NCBI GenBank assembly: GCA_031401815.1
Contig: JANNRW010000360.1
Coordinates: 1 to 5,006 of the forward strand
Direction of reading: 5' to 3'
Origin: JANNRW01 sp031401815
GTDB lineage: Bacteria > Desulfobacterota > Desulfuromonadia > Geobacterales > DSM-12255
DNA: 5,006 nt
How positions within the stretch are numbered: the first letter of the stretch is position 1; the number at the start of each line of letters is the position of its first letter. Below are positions 1 to 5,006 of this stretch, in pieces. The translations under genes were made by a program, and so were the position numbers. The notes beneath the pieces were generated by a model. It did no database searches and was not told where the DNA came from. It saw nothing but the letters and a program-made list of their open reading frames with translations.

Positions 1-3000
1 CCCGCCTCCTCTCCGGTAAGAACTCAGAAATGACTCCGAAGATGTAGCGCATGAAATGGACGTCCTTATTTCGTTCGGCGATGAGCCGGAGTAGGTAGTC
101 ATCCTGTCTCCTCATAATGTCTATGGTCGAATCGCTGCGGCCCTCTCTGCACGCAAAAAACGCCATGATATAGGGATAGATTGAAAGATAGTCATCCTTT
201 TCTTGTTCGTATACGGCATTTATTAGTCGATTGATGACTTCTTGATGATCCTCACGAACCCAGATGAAAGTGTAATCCCTACTGTCATCGTGACTACTTA
301 GCCATCCCTTTCCGGAATTCTTGTATTTCCAAGTGACGTACTCCTCGGCGAACGCTAGGTCGATGTCGAGAAGATAAGAAAACAACTTACCGTCGTGGTC
401 ACTATGGCGTTTACTCGCCTCCACGGCCAGATATGTCTTTTTAAGCAGTTGATGATCATTCGCAAACACATCAAGTACCTTTTTGCCCACTTCCATATGT
501 GGATTGAACAACGGCTCCAGAATCCCCACGAATTCGGGCTGTTGGGCCAACTTCGCCATGATCGTATCCACAACCCTCGCGATGATCCGTGAATCGAGTG
601 GAAGGTATTTGACGAGATAGTCGAATCCATAAGGGAGGTCCACGGCATTCATTGTCGTATAGAGGCTGTAGAGGTGAGCAAGCTTCTCATGGTCCACAGC
701 ATCTTCCGGGAGGATCTCATGAAGATAGAAAAGCCAACGTCGCTTTGTCGGGTATTCTGGCCCAGACAGAAGTCGAATGGCGCCGTCGAACCCTCGAATA
801 TCATAAAGTTTCTTTGCCAGCGGGTAGCCGGGGAGTCTTATTGGATCTTGAAGTCTGAGGTAATACCCCAACACCTGCCCAAAGAGATCACTGTCCCGCT
901 CCGCCAGCGGGTAAAGTGCATTCACGATCGCAAGGGTGAATTGGTACGAGTTTTGTTTCTCGGTCAGTGCATCTTGTATAACCACGCAGTGGTCAAAAAA
1001 GCGTGCGTAATCGTCAAAAGTATAGCCAGCTGTTAGTTGCTCCAATCTCTCCCGCTTGTGCTGCTCGAATTCTTGGTAAGATAACTCCACGTCAGTCTTC
1101 CGGTCGAGGTACTCCTCAAGGAGGGTGCTGGCAACTTGATAGGTGTTGTTGCAAAATAGCTCTCTTAACCCTTCCGGGATCTCAATCTCATGTCGTTCAA
1201 GTAAGTCGAGGTAGTCGTGTAGTATGATACATTGTCGATAGTCCTCTTGGGTGAGAACTGACTCCAGAAAAGGAAGCGCCTCCTTTGCATCACTCTTTAC
1301 GAAGTCGCTGTCCCTTAGCCTGTAACGACCAGAGCAGTAGCGTGCAATTAACCGCAACACATCTTTTTGTAGATCCAAATGCATGTAAAGACTTGCCAGT
1401 GTCACCCAGATCGCCTTCCGCAGGGAAACCAGTTCCGGCGTAGCATGCAAGTCGAACCGGCATATAGTAATGGTCCGCGTATCTTTAGTTCTGTGACTAC
1501 TGAAGTGGGTACCAAGAAAATCGAACGCGATGGACATAAACAGCCGCGAAACAAAGGGATTCCCGTCCTTCGTATGAGTAGAGACCACATCGACAACGGC
1601 GCGCTGTATTTCGAACTTCCGGAGATAGGATTCCGGCATGAAGCCGTAGTCCTCGGTGAGAACCCGAAGTATAAGCGGGGTCTCTCTGGCCCGCTTGATT
1701 GCATAACGTAAAAGGAGGTCCAGCGCAATCTTGGCCTCTTCTTCCTCAGAGAAAGCAAAATGCCTAAGAATGCTCAAAATGGAGGGTGAGGGCACCGCGT
1801 CAGAGCTTTTTTCGAAAGAGACGTCAACAACATCCACCGTCTCCGCATCCAACCTCTCAATCATCTCCCGAGCCCAAAGCAGTGTATCTGTCCGCTTTAC
1901 AAACCAAAAGACATCTAGGAGGAGAAGTATTCCCTGCGAGTCCTGCTCCTCCTCCAGTTTTGCGTATACCGCCTCGATAAAAGGACTCATTTCATTGATG
2001 ATGTACAATGTGTCGAAAGCATTGAGAACAGGGTTGATTGAGTCGATCAGCCGTTGTCTCAGCCTTGGGAAAAAATGCTCAAGGATGGCACCAAAATCAA
2101 TGGCACGTTCTTTGAAAACAGCTAGATAGAAGAGGTAGGCCCCGAGGACTTGATCGGAAACGCGGACAACCTCATCCTCGTGCATGTCGAGCACCTCTAG
2201 GTCGTGAAGGCGATCGGCCGCTTCCCAAAAGGCAAGTCGAGTTATGCCGAATGCCTTCTCGATCGAACACATTAACTCGTCGTTTGTGCGGTCCACTGCT
2301 TTGAAGAAGGAGACGATGCCGGATACCTTCAAAAGATCAGTGCTTCGTAAGTCGGCACCCTCACCTTTTAGATCGTCTCGGATTGACGAAAAGTAGCTGT
2401 CGTAGAGCCCGGACACATCGTAGATACTGCTCAAGGATGCTGCCTTTGCAACCTCAGCAGCCATGACTGCCAACCTTGGATTGCCTCTCGCGATGTCAAC
2501 GATGCGATTCAAATAATGGTAGTTATGGATATCGTATTCGTCAGTGATAAGCCCTTTGATCTGATCGTCGGTAAAAGGTCCGATCTCCTCCTCAGCACAA
2601 CCACCCAAAGGACGCGCTGTATCTCGGACTTTTGCGAGCGCGTAGTCACGAACAGTGGCGATCACCTTAATCTGTTGATCTTCGCGCTGATGCAAGATCA
2701 AATCGACGATATAGTCGAATTTGCTCACCCTATTTGCGTCATCGACGAGTATGAGAAACTTGCCAGGTCTCCTAAAGTGGCTTTGGAGGTCTTCCCATAA
2801 ATCGCGGTTGCGTCCGAAAATGCAGAACACCTCATACTCCGGGTGAGTTTCCGTAAACTTCCTGCATAATTCTAGCACTAACCGCGATTTTCCAACTCCA
2901 GCCCGTCCTGATACAACAACCAGCCGCTCTGCTTCAAGTGCGTCGAGCAGTCGTGTGAGTTCTTCCTCCCGGAAGTGGAAACCGAGATCGAGACGGGTCG

Positions 3001-3532
3001 CCAACTTCCCTTTGTTGTAGAGTGAGATGAACTGCTCGGGGGAAACTATCTGGCCTGTATCGATTTCTACTCCCAAGAAGTCAAGCGCGAGACCGGGATA
3101 CTTGCTGTACAGGTCAAAAGCGAGAGCGTCAATACCGAATAGATCGAGATTAACCCCCTTTTCTTGGCACTCTTCAGCCAGTTCGTTCTCCTCCGTAGAG
3201 GTTAGCCTTCCCGTAAAGCAAAAAATGACTCGTTCAATCTTTTCGATCCCGATACCGGTCTTACTTTCATCAAAGCACTTGCTGAGGTCTCCCTTCATCT
3301 TTGCCAACAGGTCAGCCTGTTGTGTGGTATGTTCAGCAAAGATGAAGGTTCCTCTTGGTGTAGCAAAAAGTGCGTCTGGTGTACCTTTCCTTACCTTATT
3401 CGCAGCCACAACAGAACCGATCGAGTTAACACGTCCAACGCCTATCCCGACAAGATATGCGTCTGCCAGCTTCTGGAACTGCCCCCCATCTAGCTCGAGA
3501 AGGGCCTGCTGAATCTGGTTGACCTTTGACAT
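1..3532 (-). CDS. Large nuclease-STAND NTPase, probable anti-phage sensor/effector (partial, C-terminus off window)
   Basis: One open frame runs from the ATG at 3532 to the left edge with no stop, giving 1177 complete codons; the 3' end is missing. The start is supported by AGGAG 9 nt upstream. Residues 1-155 look like a PD-(D/E)xK nuclease fold: an opening helix (LDGGQFQKLADAYL, 14-27), then GTPDALF with D53, a beta hairpin, and FIFAEHTTQQ with E67. Residues about 185-355 form a P-loop NTPase: Walker A GRAGVGKS (209-216), Walker B FLILVDD (259-265), sensor-like ATVRDY (292-297) and the GNP motif (RGNPRLA, 349-355) typical of STAND ATPases. Residues about 397-470 look like a winged helix. From 475 on it is alpha-helical and leucine-rich, consistent with TPR- or HEAT-like repeats. 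I see no signal peptide or membrane segment, so it is probably cytoplasmic. Family knowledge: Avs and nSTAND proteins use this layout, binding a phage protein through the C-terminal repeats, oligomerising with ATP and activating the nuclease. I infer the same role here; the specific Avs or nSTAND class cannot be assigned by eye. Confidence is high for the NTPase and moderate for the nuclease. Confidence 0.88.
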   Translation of the reverse strand, partial: MSKVNQIQQALLELDGGQFQKLADAYLVGIGVGRVNSIGSVVAANKVRKGTPDALFATPRGTFIFAEHTTQQADLLAKMKGDLSKCFDESKTGIGIEKIERVIFCFTGRLTSTEENELAEECQEKGVNLDLFGIDALAFDLYSKYPGLALDFLGVEIDTGQIVSPEQFISLYNKGKLATRLDLGFHFREEELTRLLDALEAERLVVVSGRAGVGKSRLVLELCRKFTETHPEYEVFCIFGRNRDLWEDLQSHFRRPGKFLILVDDANRVSKFDYIVDLILHQREDQQIKVIATVRDYALAKVRDTARPLGGCAEEEIGPFTDDQIKGLITDEYDIHNYHYLNRIVDIARGNPRLAVMAAEVAKAASLSSIYDVSGLYDSYFSSIRDDLKGEGADLRSTDLLKVSGIVSFFKAVDRTNDELMCSIEKAFGITRLAFWEAADRLHDLEVLDMHEDEVVRVSDQVLGAYLFYLAVFKERAIDFGAILEHFFPRLRQRLIDSINPVLNAFDTLYIINEMSPFIEAVYAKLEEEQDSQGILLLLDVFWFVKRTDTLLWAREMIERLDAETVDVVDVSFEKSSDAVPSPSILSILRHFAFSEEEEAKIALDLLLRYAIKRARETPLILRVLTEDYGFMPESYLRKFEIQRAVVDVVSTHTKDGNPFVSRLFMSIAFDFLGTHFSSHRTKDTRTITICRFDLHATPELVSLRKAIWVTLASLYMHLDLQKDVLRLIARYCSGRYRLRDSDFVKSDAKEALPFLESVLTQEDYRQCIILHDYLDLLERHEIEIPEGLRELFCNNTYQVASTLLEEYLDRKTDVELSYQEFEQHKRERLEQLTAGYTFDDYARFFDHCVVIQDALTEKQNSYQFTLAIVNALYPLAERDSDLFGQVLGYYLRLQDPIRLPGYPLAKKLYDIRGFDGAIRLLSGPEYPTKRRWLFYLHEILPEDAVDHEKLAHLYSLYTTMNAVDLPYGFDYLVKYLPLDSRIIARVVDTIMAKLAQQPEFVGILEPLFNPHMEVGKKVLDVFANDHQLLKKTYLAVEASKRHSDHDGKLFSYLLDIDLAFAEEYVTWKYKNSGKGWLSSHDDSRDYTFIWVREDHQEVINRLINAVYEQEKDDYLSIYPYIMAFFACREGRSDSTIDIMRRQDDYLLRLIAERNKDVHFMRYIFGVISEFLPERRR

Positions 3533-3541
3533 TGCTGTAAA

Positions 3542-3546
3542 CTCCT
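3542..3546 (-). promoter_or_regulatory. Ribosome binding site of the STAND gene
   Basis: AGGAG on the minus strand lies 9 nt before the ATG at 3532. It fixes the start of the large gene and argues against the internal in-frame methionines as the true start. Confidence 0.75.
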
Positions 3547-3575
3547 GTGACCACCTGATATCGGAACATGATATT

Positions 3576-3603
3576 ATTCTAGTCGATCTGCCTTCAGCCC
3601 CAA
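3576..3603 (-). promoter_or_regulatory. Candidate promoter for the STAND gene
   Basis: On the minus strand TTGGGG (3603-3598) is followed after 16 nt by TAGAAT (3581-3576), within an AT-rich patch about 45 nt before the start codon. The -10 box is a fair sigma-70 match and the -35 box is weak. It sits in the 142-bp gap after the four-helix-bundle gene and its tail, so the large gene may have its own transcript or be read through from upstream. I see no hairpin terminator in this gap. A direct repeat of TGATAT (3556-3561 and 3569-3574) flanks the region where transcription would begin. Confidence 0.3.
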
Positions 3604-3630
3604 AAACCTACCGTGTAAGGCGTTGCATCC

Positions 3631-3651
3631 GACATTTAATGACCATGTCAA
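3631..3651. repeat. Small inverted repeat in the gap upstream of the STAND gene
   Basis: GACAT (3631-3635) and ATGTC (3645-3649) form a 5-bp inverted repeat around a 9-nt centre, overlapping a second small palindrome CATTTAATG (3633-3641). On the minus strand the end reads TTGACA (3651-3646), a perfect -35 hexamer, but I find no good -10 at the right distance. It could be an operator or chance. Confidence 0.2.
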
Positions 3652-3674
3652 CATTCCACATTTTCACCTGAACA

Positions 3675-3812
3675 TCACTCCCCAACCCTCTCCCGCCCCT
3701 TCCCAATCAACCCCTTGAAATTCTCCCCAGTCACAACCGGCTTGCCCGAGCGCTTCTCGATATCCTTGCGTATGCTGCCTGCAACGGCGCCGCCTTCCAA
3801 GTCATCCCCCTT
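3675..3812 (-). pseudogene. Out-of-frame C-terminal tail of the four-helix-bundle protein (DinD/antirepressor-like)
   Basis: Directly after the stop of the four-helix-bundle gene, the frame shifted by +1 reads 44 codons to a TGA at 3677-3675. It begins GDDLEGGAVAGSIRKDIEKR and continues with SGKPVVTGENFKGLI. From memory, the pattern GG-x-VA-x-x-x-R-x-x-x-E-x-x-x-GK-x-VV-x-x-x-N resembles the C-terminal end of DinD and some phage antirepressor or RhuM-like proteins; no search was run. The frame has no ATG and is closed upstream by a stop at 3842-3840, so it is unlikely to be an independent gene. It is joined to the upstream gene through an A6G5 run (minus strand, 3816-3806). Removing one base there would give a single protein of about 227 residues. 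It may be a frameshifted 3' end, a sequencing error in a homopolymer, or a gene remnant. Confidence 0.5.
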
Positions 3813-4359
3813 TTTTCCTCGCCTCAAGCCTCGCCCTGGTCATCCGTTCCCGCAGGCCGCCTTCTTTCAAAAACGTCTGTTCCAGAGACTTCAACTGCTT
3901 GTCCAGCAGAAAACTGGCAACCCTGATCAGGCCAATGACCATATTGGCGCAAATTGCCGGATCATCATGCTCAATACCCTTTTTGAAGATCTCATACGTA
4001 GAGTTCGGTGTCTGGTTAAGTTCCCGCAGCCGATGCGCATAAGGATGTTCCTTATTCCACTCAGTCAGGCCGCGAGTCCGCAAAAAATCCCGATAATCGG
4101 CCAGCAGCTCTTCCAGACTGGCTCGCGCCACGTTGGTCAGCTTGATCTCCATCTCTTTTGAAGTGCCGGAAGCCATGCTCCCTTCGATGATATTCTGCTT
4201 GCCGGAGCGTGCAGCCTGCACCATCTGGTCATGGGTGCGGCTGCGCCGGTCAATGAAACGGTTGCAGAAATAGACTGTGGCATCATAGACTATTTCAGAC
4301 TTTTGATAGGAAAGCAGTTTCTGATAGCCGCCATGAACCGGGATAAAGCCTTCAGTCAT
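3802..4359 (-). CDS. Four-helix-bundle protein (S23/IVS-protein type, with suffix region)
   Basis: This is a 185-residue protein starting with ATG at 4359, supported by GAGGTG 5 nt upstream. It is rich in long amphipathic helices: about 12-38, 41-64, 66-98 and 133-165. The stretch QMVQAARSGKQNIIEGS (45-61) followed by SGTSKEMEIKLTNVARASLEE (within 64-84) is the conserved core I recognise from four-helix-bundle proteins related to the 23S rRNA intervening-sequence protein and to Avd of diversity-generating retroelements. The part after residue 98 (RGLTEW, then HRLREL, then a final helix with LLDKQLKSLE) matches what is called the four-helix-bundle suffix domain. The biochemical function of these stand-alone proteins is largely unknown; Avd binds nucleic acid and a reverse transcriptase as a pentamer. 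No reverse transcriptase or 23S rRNA is visible here. The tail ends in basic residues (RARLEARKKGG), and the natural C-terminus may lie further on, past a frameshift. The leader carries a phased repeat array. Confidence 0.82.
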   Translation of the reverse strand: MTEGFIPVHGGYQKLLSYQKSEIVYDATVYFCNRFIDRRSRTHDQMVQAARSGKQNIIEGSMASGTSKEMEIKLTNVARASLEELLADYRDFLRTRGLTEWNKEHPYAHRLRELNQTPNSTYEIFKKGIEHDDPAICANMVIGLIRVASFLLDKQLKSLEQTFLKEGGLRERMTRARLEARKKGG

Positions 4360-4364
4360 TTGAG

Positions 4365-4370
4365 CACCTC
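4365..4370 (-). promoter_or_regulatory. Ribosome binding site of the four-helix-bundle gene
   Basis: GAGGTG on the minus strand lies 5 nt before the ATG at 4359 (7 nt counted from GAGG). It follows a run of seven T residues and the last unit of the phased repeat array by only a few bases. Confidence 0.7.
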
Positions 4371-4377
4371 AAAAAAA

Positions 4378-4463
4378 GGGACTTGAAAGACAACAAGGAC
4401 AACAGGGAAACATTCTAATGCTAATCGTCTTTGGTGTCATTGGAGTCACTTATGTCCTTTTAA
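4378..4463. repeat. Two opposed arrays of degenerate 9-nt units with GAC/GTC cores
   Basis: Plus-strand GAC occurs at 4380, 4389 and 4398, exactly 9 nt apart, with a degenerate GAA at 4407. Plus-strand GTC then occurs at 4427, 4436, 4445 and 4454, again exactly 9 nt apart. Written in the same orientation, the units are TTGAAAGAC, AACAAGGAC, ATAAGTGAC, TCCAATGAC and ACCAAAGAC, with an edge copy AAAAGGAC, giving a rough consensus nnnAAnGAC. The two arrays are mirror-oriented around a 26-nt centre near 4413. They lie between the candidate promoter and the ribosome binding site of the four-helix-bundle gene. They could be protein-binding units or an interrupted RNA hairpin in the leader. Neither frame codes for a protein here. 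Confidence 0.65.
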
Positions 4464-4474
4464 CCTAGAATACA

Positions 4475-4503
4475 GAATTAACAAACTTTTAAGTAATTTG
4501 CAA
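4475..4503 (-). promoter_or_regulatory. Candidate promoter for the four-helix-bundle gene
   Basis: On the minus strand TTGCAA (4503-4498) and TAATTC (4480-4475) are separated by 17 nt in the most AT-rich part of the leader. An overlapping alternative is TTACTT (4496-4491), 18 nt, TATTCT (4472-4467). Either would start transcription close to 4465, just before the phased GAC/GTC array, leaving an mRNA leader of roughly 100 nt. A short inverted repeat TGCAA/TTGCA (4499-4503 and 4514-4518) overlaps the -35 region. The hexamers are only partial matches. Confidence 0.35.
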
Positions 4504-4550
4504 GGTAGCGATATTGCACGCGCCCTCATGGGTAAAACGCCTGCACAAAC

Positions 4551-4593
4551 TAAAAACCGCCCGTCAGCATTTTTGCTGACAAAGCGGTTTTTA
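4551..4593 (-). terminator. Nested-stem intrinsic terminator, possibly bidirectional
   Basis: The outer stem TAAAAACCGC (4551-4560) pairs perfectly with GCGGTTTTTA (4584-4593). Inside it, GTCAGCA (4563-4569) pairs with TGCTGAC (4574-4580) across a TTTT loop, leaving a cc/aaa internal bulge. The outer arms supply a T-run on either strand. It begins 6 nt after the stop codon of the HTH gene, so its main role is to end that transcript and isolate it from the four-helix-bundle gene. Confidence 0.85.
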
Positions 4594-4598
4594 GGCGG

Positions 4599-5006
4599 TC
4601 AACTACCTTCAGTCGTCCCGAATCTGCTGTCATTTTTGAGTTTGTCTGCGATCTCATGCTTGCTTCGCCGCAGCAAGTCTATTTCGGATGATGTCAGCAT
4701 TCGGGGCACGGGTGATTTACCAAGCTTCCGATTGAGTGAGGCAGTCGAAGGTGTTACCGAATCGCTCATATTATTCTGAACTTTCAGGCGAACTTCCGGA
4801 AATCTTTCGATGAAGTTGTGCACCAGCAGGTTCATTGACGGCGTGATGGCCACCTCGCCGCGCTCCCAGCGGCCATAGGTATTGCGACCGATCTGGAGGA
4901 GGTCGCAAATCTCCTCCAGCTTCATATTCAATACCCGGCGCACGGTTTTCAGTTGCTCCGGTGTCAGCAGCGGCTTCAGCCCGAATTCAAGGGCAATCCG
5001 CTGCTT
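4599..5006 (-). CDS. XRE-family HTH regulator, MqsA/YgiT-type antitoxin-like (partial, N-terminus off window)
   Basis: The frame is open from the right edge and stops with TGA at 4601-4599, giving 135 visible codons. Its start is outside the window; the GTG at 4943 lies inside the helix-turn-helix and is not a credible start. Visible residues 15-60 form the DNA-binding domain: LTPEQLKTVRRVLNM, then EEICDLLQIGRNTYGRWERGE, where the GxNTYxRWERGE stretch is the recognition-helix signature of the group that includes MqsA-type antitoxins and YgiT-type zinc-finger/HTH proteins. If that family holds, a CxxC zinc finger should lie in the missing N-terminus and a toxin gene may lie just upstream. After the HTH comes a polar linker and a charged helical C-terminal tail (TSSEIDLLRRSKHEIADKL) that is longer than in classic MqsA. 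It probably represses its own promoter, to the right of the window. HTH assignment is firm; antitoxin assignment is tentative. Confidence 0.75.
   Translation of the reverse strand, partial: KQRIALEFGLKPLLTPEQLKTVRRVLNMKLEEICDLLQIGRNTYGRWERGEVAITPSMNLLVHNFIERFPEVRLKVQNNMSDSVTPSTASLNRKLGKSPVPRMLTSSEIDLLRRSKHEIADKLKNDSRFGTTEGS

Noticed and set aside
355..2129. Several plus- and minus-strand frames of 65-132 codons inside the large gene
   Set aside because: All lie within the uninterrupted 1177-codon minus-strand frame, in other frames, and none shows a domain or a convincing start.
3027..3512. Plus-strand open frame of 161 codons antisense to the nuclease domain
   Set aside because: It mirrors the strongly supported minus-strand gene, has Ser/Pro-rich low-complexity composition and no recognisable domain, so it is a shadow frame.
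3731..3805. Short minus-strand frame starting at the ATG at 3805, overlapping the end of the four-helix-bundle gene
   Set aside because: It gives only about 24 residues (MTWKAAPLQAAYARISRSAR and a few more) in a different frame from the conserved-looking tail, so the ATG is probably accidental.
3715..4161. Plus-strand open frame of 148 codons over the four-helix-bundle gene
   Set aside because: It lies opposite a gene with clear family motifs and a good ribosome binding site; its own product has no recognisable features.
3802..4359. Avd accessory gene of a diversity-generating retroelement
   Set aside because: The fold family is related, but there is no reverse transcriptase, no template/variable repeat pair visible, and the suffix region points to the stand-alone family.
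4378..4463. CRISPR-like array
   Set aside because: Units are 9 nt, degenerate and oppositely oriented in two halves, with no spacer-repeat structure and no cas genes.
1..5006. tRNA, rRNA, or transposase/integrase genes and insertion-sequence ends
   Set aside because: I saw no cloverleaf, rRNA-like stretch, DDE or tyrosine recombinase motif, or matching terminal inverted repeats anywhere in the window.

Overview
The window is bacterial. Genes are compact and led by Shine-Dalgarno sites, and there is a hairpin terminator. The domain types are those of bacterial defence and mobile-gene islands. I cannot place it taxonomically. All genes I can support lie on the minus strand, so transcription runs from right to left, and both outermost genes are cut by the window edges. 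The long plus-strand reading frames are antisense shadows.

From right to left: (1) 5006-4599 is the C-terminal 135 codons of an XRE-type helix-turn-helix regulator, resembling the DNA-binding half of MqsA/YgiT-type antitoxins. It is followed at once by a nested-stem hairpin terminator (4551-4593). (2) 4550-4360 is a non-coding leader. It has a candidate promoter and then an ordered pattern: four GTC triplets and three GAC triplets (plus-strand reading), each series stepping exactly 9 nt, facing each other across about 26 nt. (3) 4359-3802 encodes a 185-residue four-helix-bundle protein of the S23/IVS-protein type with the four-helix-bundle 'suffix' region. At its end an A6G5 run separates it by a +1 shift from a further 44 codons that resemble the tail of DinD/antirepressor-like proteins (to 3675). 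(4) 3674-3533 is a 142-bp gap with a candidate promoter and a clear ribosome binding site. (5) 3532 to beyond position 1 is one uninterrupted frame of at least 1177 codons: an N-terminal PD-(D/E)xK-like nuclease domain, a STAND-type P-loop NTPase, a probable winged helix, and a long alpha-helical C-terminal region.

The large gene dominates the window. Nuclease effector, STAND switch and helical-repeat sensor is the layout of antiviral STAND (Avs-like) and related nSTAND conflict proteins, so the best inference is an anti-phage sensor that cuts nucleic acid after ligand-induced oligomerisation. Whether the four-helix-bundle gene is a partner or only a mobile neighbour cannot be settled from sequence alone. 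The two points most worth checking are the 9-nt-phased leader array and the frameshifted join between the four-helix bundle and its tail.
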